Assembly (NCBI RefSeq): GCF_008369125.1
Contig: NZ_VOAY01000005.1
Span: forward strand, 372,001-436,000
Direction of reading: 5' to 3'
DNA length: 64,000 bases
DNA from: Allopusillimonas sp008369125
Lineage (GTDB): Bacteria; Pseudomonadota; Gammaproteobacteria; Burkholderiales; Burkholderiaceae_B
Shown: positions 23,296 through 32,276 of the stretch, piece after piece
How the letters are laid out: each line of letters starts with the position of its first letter
How positions within the stretch are numbered: position 1 is the stretch's first letter
Notes under the pieces: generated by a model
Told to the model about the DNA's origin: nothing
The model's database searches: none
What the model saw: the letters and a program-made list of their open reading frames with translations, nothing else
Position numbers and translations under genes: made by a program

Positions 23296-24531
23296 TTAAT
23301 TCAGCATTAACCGTACTTTGTCGTAAATGCGCCCAAAAAACCCGGCTTGCGGTACGTCGGCAAGAATATAAAGAGGCTCTTGGTGTAACACCTTGCCGTC
23401 CAGAGACAGTGACAGCGTACCCACTTTGGTGCCTTTTGCCAGTGGTGCAATCAGTGGCTGGGTATATTGAGCGACAGGCTGGACATCTTGCGCCTTGCCG
23501 CGCGGTACCGTCACCCAGGTATCAGACAGCGCACCCAGAGGCACCGACTCGGCCTCACCTTCCCATACACGGGCAGTTACAGCCGGCTTTTCATTGTCAA
23601 ACAACTTAACGGTATCGAAGTTCTGGAAGCTCCAGTTGAGTAGTTTGAGACTGCTTTCACTACGTGCCGCATCGCTGGGGGCACCCACCAGCACCGAAAT
23701 AACCCGTCGCCCATCGCGCATGGCCGTGGACACCAGGCAATAACCTGCAGACTGGGTATGGCCGGTTTTCAGCCCGTCAACACTGGGGTCAGACCAGAGC
23801 AAACGATTGCGGTTGTGCTGCTTGATGTTGTTGAAGGTGTATTCTTTTTGGCTGTAGTAGTGCAAATATTTGGGAAACCGTGTCACCAGGTTTTTGGCCA
23901 TAATGGCCAGGTCATGCACGGTTGTAAGGTGTTCAGGCCCCGGAAGACCCGATGAGTTTTCAAAGTGCGTGCGCGTCAGGCCCTGACGCGCTGCCTCTTC
24001 ATTCATGAGTGCGACAAAGGCGCTTTCGCTGCCCGCAACCGCTTCGGCCAGCGCGACCGTGGCATCGTTGCCCGACTGCACGATAACCCCCTGAAGCAAC
24101 TGGTCAACCGTAACATCTGTGCCAGGCTTGATAAACATGCGGGAGCCTTCGGTTTTCCAGGCTTTTTCAGAAACGTTTATTTTTTGGTCAAGCGACAGGC
24201 GGCCATTTTCAATGGCGTCAAACACGACATAAGCGGCCATCAACTTTGTGAGTGACGCGGGTTCGACAGGGTCATCAACGTTTTGTGCAGTAATAACCTG
24301 CCCGCTGTTTGCGTCGAGTGTTAGCCAGGCCTTGGCGGCGAGCGTGGGAGCAGGCACCGTAGCCAGCTCACCCACCATGGAAACAGCGGTTTGAGCGGGC
24401 GTAGAAATAGCGGGAGCGGCAGGTGCCTCTTGGGCACCTGAAAACGCAGGCGCCAGCACAATGGCAGTACCTGCGGCAAAATGAGCGATGAGGGAAAATC
24501 GGCGGCGTAATAGAGAGTGGATCATCGGCAA
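23296..24531 (-). CDS. dacA: D-alanyl-D-alanine carboxypeptidase (PBP5/6 family)
   Basis: A periplasmic penicillin-binding protein that trims the terminal D-Ala of peptidoglycan pentapeptides. It has 411 residues: signal peptide (cut about residue 33, FSGAQ), peptidase S11 domain with S93-x-x-K96 (SLTK), S153-G-N (QSGND) and KTG (DGLKTGH), a C-terminal beta-sheet domain and a final amphipathic helix (FFGRIYDKVRLMLN) that anchors PBP5-type enzymes to the membrane. It precedes dat by 133 bases on the same strand. Confidence 0.96.
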   Translation of the reverse strand: MPMIHSLLRRRFSLIAHFAAGTAIVLAPAFSGAQEAPAAPAISTPAQTAVSMVGELATVPAPTLAAKAWLTLDANSGQVITAQNVDDPVEPASLTKLMAAYVVFDAIENGRLSLDQKINVSEKAWKTEGSRMFIKPGTDVTVDQLLQGVIVQSGNDATVALAEAVAGSESAFVALMNEEAARQGLTRTHFENSSGLPGPEHLTTVHDLAIMAKNLVTRFPKYLHYYSQKEYTFNNIKQHNRNRLLWSDPSVDGLKTGHTQSAGYCLVSTAMRDGRRVISVLVGAPSDAARSESSLKLLNWSFQNFDTVKLFDNEKPAVTARVWEGEAESVPLGALSDTWVTVPRGKAQDVQPVAQYTQPLIAPLAKGTKVGTLSLSLDGKVLHQEPLYILADVPQAGFFGRIYDKVRLMLN

Positions 24532-24553
24532 TTTCGTCAGTAAAAAAGTGGAA

Positions 24554-25207
24554 TCAGAGGGCAGCCAGCCGCTGCATTAGCAACTGCTTGAGCGTGATCA
24601 GTCTGCCGTGGAAAAAATGGCTTGCGTCTGGCATGACGACCATGGGCACCTGATGCGCACGCGCAAAGTTCATGGCCTCGGACAGCGGAACGACCTCATC
24701 GGCTTCGCCATGCACCAGCAGTGTGTCATCGGGGATATTGATTTCGCGAAACTTAAAACGTTCAACCGCAGAACCAAATAATAACAGCGCGTCGGGCACA
24801 GACAGACCCTGTTCGGCGCGCGCGGCATACAGTTGCGCCGCTACCGAGGTGCCAAACGAAAACCCGGCCAGAACCCACTTGCCAGTAACAACCTGCGGGT
24901 AGGCCTCTTCAAATTGGACGACCAGTTGCTGCATGTCGGCGGTTTCGCCGACGGCAGCGTCAAACTCGCCCTCAGAGTCACCCACACCCCGAAAGTTGGG
25001 CCTTACCGCCACCAGCCCGCGTTGAACGCAAGACCGGGATATGGTGGTGACCACTTTGTTGTCGCGGCTACCGCCATGCAGCGGGTGAGGATGCAGCACC
25101 AGCGCCCATCCTTGCGGGTCATCATCCGGAAAATCGACTATGCAGTCAATGGCCCCGGCCTGGCCCTGGAAAACAATTTTCTGCGTACGCACAAGCAACA
25201 CTACCAA
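24554..25207 (-). CDS. Alpha/beta hydrolase (COG2945-like)
   Basis: A cytoplasmic serine hydrolase of about 217 residues. Visible are the oxyanion loop HPHPLHGGSRDNKVV, the nucleophile elbow GFSFG (about residue 117), the acid in VHGEADEVVP and the catalytic His in DASHFFHGR. The start is uncertain: only TTG and GTG codons are available at 25207-25192 and none has a clear ribosome site. The substrate is unknown. It is divergent from birA. Confidence 0.85.
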   Translation of the reverse strand: MVVLLVRTQKIVFQGQAGAIDCIVDFPDDDPQGWALVLHPHPLHGGSRDNKVVTTISRSCVQRGLVAVRPNFRGVGDSEGEFDAAVGETADMQQLVVQFEEAYPQVVTGKWVLAGFSFGTSVAAQLYAARAEQGLSVPDALLLFGSAVERFKFREINIPDDTLLVHGEADEVVPLSEAMNFARAHQVPMVVMPDASHFFHGRLITLKQLLMQRLAAL

Positions 25208-25269
25208 TTTGAGTTATAAACAATGGCTGGCCCATTTTACGCCACCTGAATTCTCGCGACCTCACGTCC

Positions 25270-26148
25270 ATGACATCCAAGTTTTCACCCCCCTTGCCAA
25301 CACCTGCCGAGATGATTTCGCAGCTTGGTACCGCCCTGCCATCCTTCAAACAAATAAGATGGGTTGAAAGTACCGAATCAACTAACGGCGACCTGATGGC
25401 GCTGGCCCGCAACGACCTCGGCCCAGTGGCACGCCCGTGGCTGCTGGGCGCACACCTGCAAGAACGAGGCCGGGGCAGAGCCGGCCGCAGCTGGCAGAAC
25501 CGCGCCGGCGCCAACCTGATGTTTTCATGCGCATTTGATATTTTCCTTCCGGCGCGCCAGCTTCCTACGCTCTCGCCACTGGTCGGCCTGGCAGCCTGTG
25601 AGGCCCTACGCACTCTGGTTTCCCCAGCGCTGCAAAGCCATATCTCCATGAAATGGCCTAACGACATTCAGTGGCGTTTTGCCAAGCTGGCCGGGATACT
25701 GGTCGAAACCACCCGGGCGAGCACATCTCCCATCAGCGCTGACCACCACGTGGCCATTATTGGCATGGGTATTAACCTTGACGATGCACGTGCGTTAAGC
25801 CAGTCGCTGAACCGGCGCGTGGCAGACTGGTCTGAAGTCGCCCGCGAAGACAGCGTGGCCGCCGGTACAAGCGCATCCCTCATCGTCGCGCGCATTGCCC
25901 AGGCTTGGTATAACAGCCTCAATGAGGTCACGGCCTATGGTTTCGAATCTATGCCAGGCCGCTACGCGCACGTAGACGCGCTGGCAGGCCAGCATATTCA
26001 TGTTCTGGATAATGGCCGCATCCTGCAGGCAGGAATTGCCTGCGGCATCGATATGGCGGGCCATCTGCTGGTGCGCACGCCCGATGGAGAAGTGCCCATA
26101 CATGTCGGCGAGGTGTCAGTACGACCACGCGAGGAGCACGGGGCATGA
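25270..26148 (+). CDS. birA: Biotin-[acetyl-CoA-carboxylase] ligase, without DNA-binding domain
   Basis: Attaches biotin to the carrier protein of acetyl-CoA carboxylase via biotinyl-AMP. The 292-residue protein has the biotinyl-AMP loop ERGRGRAGRSW, KWPNDI with the catalytic Lys, and GMGINLD, then a C-terminal SH3-like domain. There is no N-terminal winged helix, so unlike E. coli BirA it cannot act as a repressor. It overlaps coaX by four bases (ATGA). Confidence 0.94.
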   Translation: MTSKFSPPLPTPAEMISQLGTALPSFKQIRWVESTESTNGDLMALARNDLGPVARPWLLGAHLQERGRGRAGRSWQNRAGANLMFSCAFDIFLPARQLPTLSPLVGLAACEALRTLVSPALQSHISMKWPNDIQWRFAKLAGILVETTRASTSPISADHHVAIIGMGINLDDARALSQSLNRRVADWSEVAREDSVAAGTSASLIVARIAQAWYNSLNEVTAYGFESMPGRYAHVDALAGQHIHVLDNGRILQAGIACGIDMAGHLLVRTPDGEVPIHVGEVSVRPREEHGA

Positions 26149-26954
26149 AGTTACTTATTGATGTCGGCAACACCCGAATCAAGCTGGGCTGGGTCAGAAA
26201 TGGCTTACGCGAAAGCCAAAGCCTTGCTCTGGGCCACCACGAGATCGACCGCCTGAGCGACTGGCTCGAACAGCTTGCCACGCGGCCCTCAGCAGCGATA
26301 GGCGTCAACGTCGCCGGACCGTACATCGCAGAGGCCATCGATGAAATCTTCACGACACAAGTCAACATAGAAACTGAGTGGGTGCACAGCCAGCCTCAAG
26401 CGGCCGGCGTGCGCAACGCCTACGATCATCAGCAACTGGGGGCAGATCGCTGGGTATCCATGCTGGGGCTGGCCACGCAGATTACACCGGGTGACGACAC
26501 GCCGCTCCTGCTGGCCAGCTTTGGCACCACAACCACGATTGACACGCTTGAACCCACCGGCTCGTCCGAAACCAACACCGCTGCCGTGTTTCTGGGTGGG
26601 CTAATCCTGCCCGGCCCCTTGCTGATGACGAACTCCCTGGCCACCGGCACAGCGCGATTGCCCGTGGCCGACAGCCCCGCAGCCGCGTTCCCACTGCATA
26701 CGCACGAAGCTATCAGCAGCGGCATCGCGGCCGCACAAACCGGCGCCCTCTTGCGTCAATGGCGTGAAGTGCTTGATCGACATGGGCGTGCGCCCCGTCT
26801 GTTCAGTTCGGGCGGTGGATGGCCGCTGGTAGAAAGCGAAATGCATCGCACCGTGGCGCGAGCCCAGGCAGACCTGGGGCTAGCACAGCAGCCCATACAC
26901 TGGCTGCCGTCACCGGTGCTCGACGGGCTGGCGCAGCTTGCTGTCGCAGCATGA
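26145..26954 (+). CDS. coaX: Type III pantothenate kinase (CoaX/Baf)
   Basis: Phosphorylates pantothenate in the first step of coenzyme A synthesis. The 269-residue protein opens with LLIDVGNTRIKLGWV (ATP phosphate loop with catalytic Asp), has GADRWVSMLG, GTTTTIDTL and FLGGLILPG, all typical of the ASKHA-fold type III enzyme. In Bordetella the orthologue was first described as Bvg accessory factor (Baf). It is translationally coupled to birA. Confidence 0.95.
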   Translation: MKLLIDVGNTRIKLGWVRNGLRESQSLALGHHEIDRLSDWLEQLATRPSAAIGVNVAGPYIAEAIDEIFTTQVNIETEWVHSQPQAAGVRNAYDHQQLGADRWVSMLGLATQITPGDDTPLLLASFGTTTTIDTLEPTGSSETNTAAVFLGGLILPGPLLMTNSLATGTARLPVADSPAAAFPLHTHEAISSGIAAAQTGALLRQWREVLDRHGRAPRLFSSGGGWPLVESEMHRTVARAQADLGLAQQPIHWLPSPVLDGLAQLAVAA

Positions 26955-26989
26955 AAGCAAGTGATTGACGTCTTGCCGATATACGCTGG

Positions 26990-27205
26990 CTATTTCGAGG
27001 CTGGTGCAGCGCGCGTTGAAGGGCTTTGACCCGCTGGCGTCTGACTCGGCGGCAACGGCGCATTGAGCGTAATGGAAAACTGATTGCGCTCTGAAAGCTG
27101 CCGGGGCTGCCGGCCTTGCTCGCTGGGCGGAGGCCCGAAAAAGCCCTGGCCCAGTGCCAGCACAGCCAAATTTGCTAGAACAATGACAAGAAATAACGAA
27201 CGCAT
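26990..27205 (-). CDS. Small single-pass membrane protein of unknown function
   Basis: A 71-residue protein with one N-terminal membrane helix (MRSLFLVIVLANLAVLALGQGFF) followed by a polar tail rich in Pro, Gln and Ser. It resembles the N-terminal part of small proteins encoded next to coaX in related genomes, which may continue into a SPOR domain; here no such domain follows, so it could be a shortened form. The ATG at 27205 is preferred; an in-frame start 18 codons upstream would add another hydrophobic stretch. Function unknown. Confidence 0.6.
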   Translation of the reverse strand: MRSLFLVIVLANLAVLALGQGFFGPPPSEQGRQPRQLSERNQFSITLNAPLPPSQTPAGQSPSTRAAPASK

Positions 27206-27399
27206 GGTGAGGGCAGACCCGAAAAAACCGGCAAGGCACAGTGTAAACTTTATGCACATAGTTTAAAACAGGTGGGGCCTGCGTCAGACTATGTCCGCAA
27301 CGTGCAGGCTCACGCTACAGAGCGCAGAGCCCCCGGGCATGCAAATTGCACAGCAAGCCAACACCTTCACAACGGCCGACACGCCTAACGACGCATTCT

Positions 27400-28236
27400 A
27401 TGAAACCAATACGAAAAGCTGTTTTCCCGGTTGCCGGTCTTGGCACCCGGTTTCTTCCGGCTACCAAAGCCATGCCAAAGGAAATGCTGCCCATCGTCGA
27501 CAAGCCGCTGATACAGTACGCCGTCGAAGAGGCCATTGCCGCCGGCATTACCGACCTTATTTTTATTACCGGGCGCAACAAACGGGCTATTGAAGACCAT
27601 TTTGACAGAGTTCCCGAGTTAGAGGCGGAACTTGAGGCCAAGCAGAAGATTGAGCTGCTCGACCTGGTACGCAATATTCTTCCCGCCCACGTAAACTGTA
27701 TTTACACCCGACAGTCCGCCCCGCTCGGCCTTGGACATGCAGTGCTTTGCGCCGCCCCCATTGTTGGCAATGAGCCCTTTGCAGTCCTGCTGGCCGATGA
27801 CCTCATTGATGCCCGCACGTCGGTCACCCGTCAGCTTGTGGACGCCGCGCACCAACAAAACGGCAGCGTCATCGCCATTCAGGACGTCGCGCGCGAGCAC
27901 ACCAACAAATATGGCATTATTTCGGGCGAAGCCGTCAACGCAACAACCACCCGCCTGTCAGGCATCGTAGAAAAACCCAGCCCTGATCAGGCCCCTTCAA
28001 CGCTGGCTGTAGTTGGGCGGTATGTACTCGAACCCGAGATTTTCGAGCATCTGCGCCAGACCCAAAAAGGGGTGGGCGGCGAAATACAGCTTACCGACGG
28101 TATTGCAAGCTTGCTTAGAGCCCGAGCAGTATATGGGCTGCGCTACGAAGGCGACCGGTATGATTGCGGTAGCAAGGCCGGATTTTTTCAAGCGACGCTG
28201 GCCCTCGGTAAAAAATATCACGGCTTGATACCCTAA
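27400..28236 (+). CDS. galU: UTP-glucose-1-phosphate uridylyltransferase GalU
   Basis: Makes UDP-glucose for polysaccharide and lipopolysaccharide synthesis. The 278-residue protein carries the nucleotide-binding loop AGLGTRFLPATKAMPKEML (residues 10-28), VDKPLIQYAVEEA, the metal-binding LADDLID and the C-terminal EGDRYDCGSKAGF. I chose the ATG at 27400 (MKPIRKAVFP), which matches the family start. It opens the surface-polysaccharide part of the window and faces waaA. Confidence 0.96.
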   Translation: MKPIRKAVFPVAGLGTRFLPATKAMPKEMLPIVDKPLIQYAVEEAIAAGITDLIFITGRNKRAIEDHFDRVPELEAELEAKQKIELLDLVRNILPAHVNCIYTRQSAPLGLGHAVLCAAPIVGNEPFAVLLADDLIDARTSVTRQLVDAAHQQNGSVIAIQDVAREHTNKYGIISGEAVNATTTRLSGIVEKPSPDQAPSTLAVVGRYVLEPEIFEHLRQTQKGVGGEIQLTDGIASLLRARAVYGLRYEGDRYDCGSKAGFFQATLALGKKYHGLIP

Positions 28237-28253
28237 GTGCCATGACCGCCCGG

Positions 28254-28282
28254 CAGGCTCTGATTACAGTATGCAGAGCCTG
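28254..28282. terminator. Hairpin between galU and waaA
   Basis: CAGGCTCTG (28254-28262) and CAGAGCCTG (28274-28282) form a perfect 9-bp stem with an 11-base loop, between the 3' ends of convergent galU and waaA. It may end either transcript; no long T run is seen. Confidence 0.5.
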
Positions 28283-28315
28283 AAGGCAGGGCCACTTGCC
28301 CCTAGCGCTACACAC

Positions 28316-29641
28316 TTATCGCCGGCTGATCTCATTAAGGCCGGCGAGCACACGCGCTACTGCCCCTGTGTGCTTTTGCACCCAGTGGGCACCGGCCTTG
28401 CCCATACGGCTCATGCGCTGCGGGTCTTCAAGCAATTGCAAGGCCGTATTGAGCGCGGCGGACGCATCAGGCACACGCAGCGCGGCACCCTCGTCCATGG
28501 CATCAACAACCGCCTGTTCAAAATTGCGGGTATGAGGGCCCACCAGCACAGGCACGCCCACCGCGCAGGCTTCTATCATGTTTTGCCCGCCCAGTGGCTG
28601 AAAGCTGCCAGCCACTATCGCCACATCAGCCAAAGCGTAAAACCAAGGCATTTCGCCCAGTGTATCGCCCAGCAACACAGCCGAACTGGTGCAGGACTGC
28701 AAGGCTGTCGAACTGCAGTCGCCTTCTTCGATAAGCTGCGAACGCCTCACAAACGTTAGCCCCGACTGCGCAAGCTGTGTGGCAGCGGTCTCGAAACGCT
28801 CTGGGTGACGTGGCACGATGCAAAACAATACTTTGTCGGAAAGATTGCGGCCCTGAGCCCGGGCGCGTTTGAGCAACTTACCTATGGCACGGATGAACAA
28901 TTCATCTTCACCTTCGCGCGTACTTGCAACGACGATGACTTTGCGCACGAGTTTGGCGGAAAACTCTCGCCCCCGCTGGATTTTGTCGGCCGGCAGCGAA
29001 ACATCAAATTTAAAATTACCGGACACCCCCACCGCAGAGGCACCGGCCTGTTCAAGGCGCTGAGCATCATGGAGGGTTTGCGCAAACACCGCCGAAAAAC
29101 TGCCATAAGCGCGTCGCATGACGCTGCCCAGGCGTAGCGCCTGCCGCAAGGCATTATCTGAAAAACGAGCGCTCACAAGCATCATGGGCACCTGCGCCTC
29201 TGATGCCGCCATTAACAGATTGGGCCATACCTCGCGTTCGATAAGCACACCAGCGCGGGGCTGATAGTGGCTGAAAAAGCGGCGGGTGGCCCCCGGAAAG
29301 TCATATGGCAGCCACTGCACCTCCAGACGCCCCTTTGCAATGGCGGACGCAAACAGACGCTCACCTGCATCGCGGCCGGTAACTGTCATATGCGTGAGCA
29401 ACACGTCTTCGCCCTGGTCAAGCAGGGCCTGTATAAACGGTGCGGCGGCGCGGGTTTCGCCCAAACTGACGGCATGCACCCAAACTGGCTCGCGCAGTGT
29501 ACTGGGATGACTATAGCGACCAAAACGGGCACCTGAGCATACCTCCCAGTTGCCGCCAGCCTTGCGCGCACGAAGGCCCATCCAAACCAGCAAACCTGGT
29601 GAGAGAACCCTGATTAGCGCAGTGTAAAGAAAACGATTCAA
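28316..29641 (-). CDS. waaA: 3-deoxy-D-manno-octulosonic acid (Kdo) transferase WaaA
   Basis: Inner-membrane GT-B glycosyltransferase that adds Kdo to lipid IVA. The 441-residue protein has an N-terminal membrane-anchor helix, VHAVSLGETRAAAPF with the catalytic Glu, RHPERF, and the C-terminal donor-binding GGQNMIEACAVGVPVLVGP. The start is TTG (MNRFLYTALIRVLSPG), which matches the usual N-terminus of the family; no ATG is available nearby. It lies downstream of waaC on the same strand. Confidence 0.95.
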   Translation of the reverse strand: MNRFLYTALIRVLSPGLLVWMGLRARKAGGNWEVCSGARFGRYSHPSTLREPVWVHAVSLGETRAAAPFIQALLDQGEDVLLTHMTVTGRDAGERLFASAIAKGRLEVQWLPYDFPGATRRFFSHYQPRAGVLIEREVWPNLLMAASEAQVPMMLVSARFSDNALRQALRLGSVMRRAYGSFSAVFAQTLHDAQRLEQAGASAVGVSGNFKFDVSLPADKIQRGREFSAKLVRKVIVVASTREGEDELFIRAIGKLLKRARAQGRNLSDKVLFCIVPRHPERFETAATQLAQSGLTFVRRSQLIEEGDCSSTALQSCTSSAVLLGDTLGEMPWFYALADVAIVAGSFQPLGGQNMIEACAVGVPVLVGPHTRNFEQAVVDAMDEGAALRVPDASAALNTALQLLEDPQRMSRMGKAGAHWVQKHTGAVARVLAGLNEISRR

Positions 29642-29719
29642 TGAAAATACGCCCTACTGAGTGGGACAGTCAGTTTATCGTATGTTTGCAGCCAGGCACC
29701 GTAATGGGCACTTCCACTG

Positions 29720-30727
29720 TTAGTTGGGCAATGGGTTGACGGTGCTGCCTGGCAGGTCGGCATGCCTGGTGTCTTCGAACTCGAGCGCCTGTTCAACCGC
29801 GCTTAAGACGGTCTCGGCGGAAGGGGCGCTGCCGCGTTCACCCAGACTGGCCGTATAAGATGGCCCTTCAAGCGGGGTTCGAACTGGCGTTGAAGCCTTA
29901 TAAATACCTATGGTGGGCCGCCCCAAGCCGGCCGACAAATGCGTAAGCCCACTATCGAGGCCGACCATGATGCTCGCTCCCGCCAGCACCAAGGCAACCT
30001 CGGTCAGGCTCATACGAGGAAGCACTTCTGCGTGCGGATTGCCTTCTACTAGCCGGCGCGCTCTTTCGGTTTCGGCGGGGCTTCCCGAAAGCAGCTTAAG
30101 CGCCAGCCCGTGCTCTTGCAGCCTTGCAAAAACACGTTGCCAGTCAGCCTCAGGCCAAAGCTTGTCATCACGACTGGCAGACGGCATGATCACCGCGTAG
30201 GGTTGAACCTGTACCCCGCTGGTGATGGTGCCCAGCCCGAAATCAGCCTCGCCCGTATAGGTGTACCCGAGCGCAGCAGCCGCAAGTTGCCGCTGGCGGG
30301 TAACGGCGGGCTGCCAGAACTTGACGGTATGTTTGACGTTATAAAAAAATGAAGCAAGAGGTTCGCGTGCAGAGCGAAAATCAAGACCATGGCGCTCTCC
30401 GTGCGCCTGCCTGACCAGCCAGACCGATTTCATGAGGGCTTGCATGTCGAGCACGATATCGTAGTGTTGCTGCCCCAACTTGTGACGCAACGCCTTACGC
30501 GCGGCACGCGTTTGCGTCGCCCACCAGTGCTTGCGCCAGCGGCGATGGGCAACCGGTATGACCTCATTAACGGCCGGATGCCAGGATGGGATCTCGGCAA
30601 AACCCTCTTCGACAATCCAGTCGATTTGCGCACCAGGTACATGCCGGGCAATATCAGAGATAGCCGGCAGCATATGCACCAGGTCACCCAGTGAAGATGT
30701 GCGGACAATCAGGATTTTTTTTGTCAT
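29720..30727 (-). CDS. waaC: Lipopolysaccharide heptosyltransferase I WaaC
   Basis: Transfers the first L,D-heptose from ADP-heptose to Kdo in the LPS inner core. The 335-residue GT9 protein starts ILIVRTSSLGDLVHMLPA with the catalytic Asp, and contains GSPAETERA and GLDSGLTHLSAGLGRPTIGIY for donor binding. The ATG at 30727 is chosen over an extension overlapping the upstream transporter gene, which ends 7 bases before. Confidence 0.95.
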   Translation of the reverse strand: MTKKILIVRTSSLGDLVHMLPAISDIARHVPGAQIDWIVEEGFAEIPSWHPAVNEVIPVAHRRWRKHWWATQTRAARKALRHKLGQQHYDIVLDMQALMKSVWLVRQAHGERHGLDFRSAREPLASFFYNVKHTVKFWQPAVTRQRQLAAAALGYTYTGEADFGLGTITSGVQVQPYAVIMPSASRDDKLWPEADWQRVFARLQEHGLALKLLSGSPAETERARRLVEGNPHAEVLPRMSLTEVALVLAGASIMVGLDSGLTHLSAGLGRPTIGIYKASTPVRTPLEGPSYTASLGERGSAPSAETVLSAVEQALEFEDTRHADLPGSTVNPLPN

Positions 30728-30734
30728 TCGCGAA

Positions 30735-31688
30735 TTATAGGTTACGTCTGCGCCATTCAACCATGCCGATTGTAATTCCGCTGGCGCAGATAATACCTAT
30801 GCCCAGCCACGAAAACGCGTCTGGAAACTGCCCCCAAACCCACCAGCCCAATACGGCCGCGCTGACGATCTGCAGATAAACAAAAGGCGCCAGCAGCGAA
30901 GCCGCCGCATGACGATAGGCCTGAATCTGAAGCAAATGCCCCAAAGCCCCCCAGAAGCCCGTGCTGATCAGAATCAGCCAGTGCCAGGCATCAAGCTGGG
31001 CCAACATGGGCAACGCATCGGGCAAAATAAATGGAAGCGCCAGCGTCAGGCAAATACTACCCACACCGCCACTCCAGATCAGGGTGGTAAAGGAGTCGTC
31101 GACGGCTACGCGGCGTGTTGTCAAAAACTGCGCCGCAAAAAGACAGGCTGTGAGCAGACCAAACAATGTACCTACCGGATCAAGACCAGCACCCGGACGG
31201 ATCACAATCAACACCCCGGCAAAACCCACACCGGCGGCTACCCAACGCGACGTACGCGCCGCCTCTTTAAGCAGCCAGGGTGCGAGCGACAGCACGATAA
31301 GTGGCGCCAGAAAATTGATGGCAGTCGCTTCTGCCTGCGGTAAATAATGCAGCGTGGTAAAAAACGACATGGTCGCAAGCAGCATGACCGCGCCTCGTGC
31401 TATCTGCGCGCGCGGCCTGACACTGCGCAAGACACGTAGCCCGCGCACAGGCAATACCAAGCCCAGTACCAGCAGCAAGTGCACCACATAGCGCACCCAG
31501 CACAGCATGAGCAGCGAAACACCGCCCGCCATGACCCACTTACCGCTGGCATCCAGGCCAGACAGCGCCCAGGTAGAAAGCACCAGAAGAACAATACCGG
31601 CCAATGGCCGTGTGACGGCTGCCTTCACGGACGCAGCCGCCTGGCCGCGTTTGAGGTCACCACTCGCCACCCTGGCCCCAGCACTCAT
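30735..31688 (-). CDS. EamA/DMT-family membrane transporter
   Basis: A 317-residue protein with ten predicted hydrophobic helices in two EamA repeats, of the drug/metabolite transporter superfamily. The N-terminal half contains SFFTTLHYLPQAEATAINFLAPLIV and the C-terminal half ILISTGFWGALGHLLQIQAYRHAAASLLAPFVYLQ, both repeat hallmarks. The start at 31688 (MSAGARVASG) removes 59 implausible residues that would overlap the next gene. Substrate unknown; its position upstream of waaC may be fortuitous. Confidence 0.88.
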   Translation of the reverse strand: MSAGARVASGDLKRGQAAASVKAAVTRPLAGIVLLVLSTWALSGLDASGKWVMAGGVSLLMLCWVRYVVHLLLVLGLVLPVRGLRVLRSVRPRAQIARGAVMLLATMSFFTTLHYLPQAEATAINFLAPLIVLSLAPWLLKEAARTSRWVAAGVGFAGVLIVIRPGAGLDPVGTLFGLLTACLFAAQFLTTRRVAVDDSFTTLIWSGGVGSICLTLALPFILPDALPMLAQLDAWHWLILISTGFWGALGHLLQIQAYRHAAASLLAPFVYLQIVSAAVLGWWVWGQFPDAFSWLGIGIICASGITIGMVEWRRRNL

Positions 31689-31689
31689 A

Positions 31690-32211
31690 TTAAAGCTTGA
31701 CCAGTTCTGTCTTGAAACGCGCAGCCCGATCCACGTAGGTACTCGAATTACGACGCAAGCCTTCAACCTCTTCATCACTGAGTGTGCGTATGGCTTTGGC
31801 CGGTGCACCAACAATAAGCGATCGCTCGGGGAATACCTTGCCTTCAGTAACCAATGCGCCCGCACCCACCAGACTGTCGCGACCGATAACTGCCTTGTTA
31901 AGCACGACTGCCTGGATGCCGATCAGCGAGCCATCTTCGATAGTGCAACCATGCAGCATTGCCTGATGGCCTATGGTGACGTTTTTGCCGATGGTCAGAG
32001 GACAGCCCGGGTCGGTATGCAGCACGGCGCCTTCCTGAACATTTGAACCCTCGCCAACCACGATAGGCTCATTGTCGCCACGGATGACCGCACCGGGCCA
32101 AACGCTGGTGCGTGCCTGAAGCTCAGCCTGGCCAATGATGGTGGCTTCATTTGCGATGAAGGCAGAATCGTGGATTTTGGGCGTTACATCATTCAATCTA
32201 TAAAGTGGCAT
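31690..32211 (-). CDS. Gamma-carbonic anhydrase-like hexapeptide protein
   Basis: A left-handed beta-helix protein of 173 residues (YrdA/PaaY-like). Hexapeptide turns run through RTSVWPGAVIRGDNEPIVVGEGSNVQEGAVLH. The zinc histidines are expected at LHTDPGC and in IGHQAMLHGC. Some members are carbonic anhydrases and others thioesterases; activity cannot be judged here. I chose MPLYRLND at 32211 as start. It ends one base before the EamA gene. Confidence 0.9.
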   Translation of the reverse strand: MPLYRLNDVTPKIHDSAFIANEATIIGQAELQARTSVWPGAVIRGDNEPIVVGEGSNVQEGAVLHTDPGCPLTIGKNVTIGHQAMLHGCTIEDGSLIGIQAVVLNKAVIGRDSLVGAGALVTEGKVFPERSLIVGAPAKAIRTLSDEEVEGLRRNSSTYVDRAARFKTELVKL

Positions 32212-32276
32212 ACCCGAGTCTCTCATTTTTAAAAAAGTTGCAACAAAATCTGCTTAAATCGTTCGCGAGAAACCCG

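Noticed and set aside
29870..29895. tRNA T-loop-like GGTTCGAAC
   Set aside because: It lies within waaC and no cloverleaf can be drawn around it.
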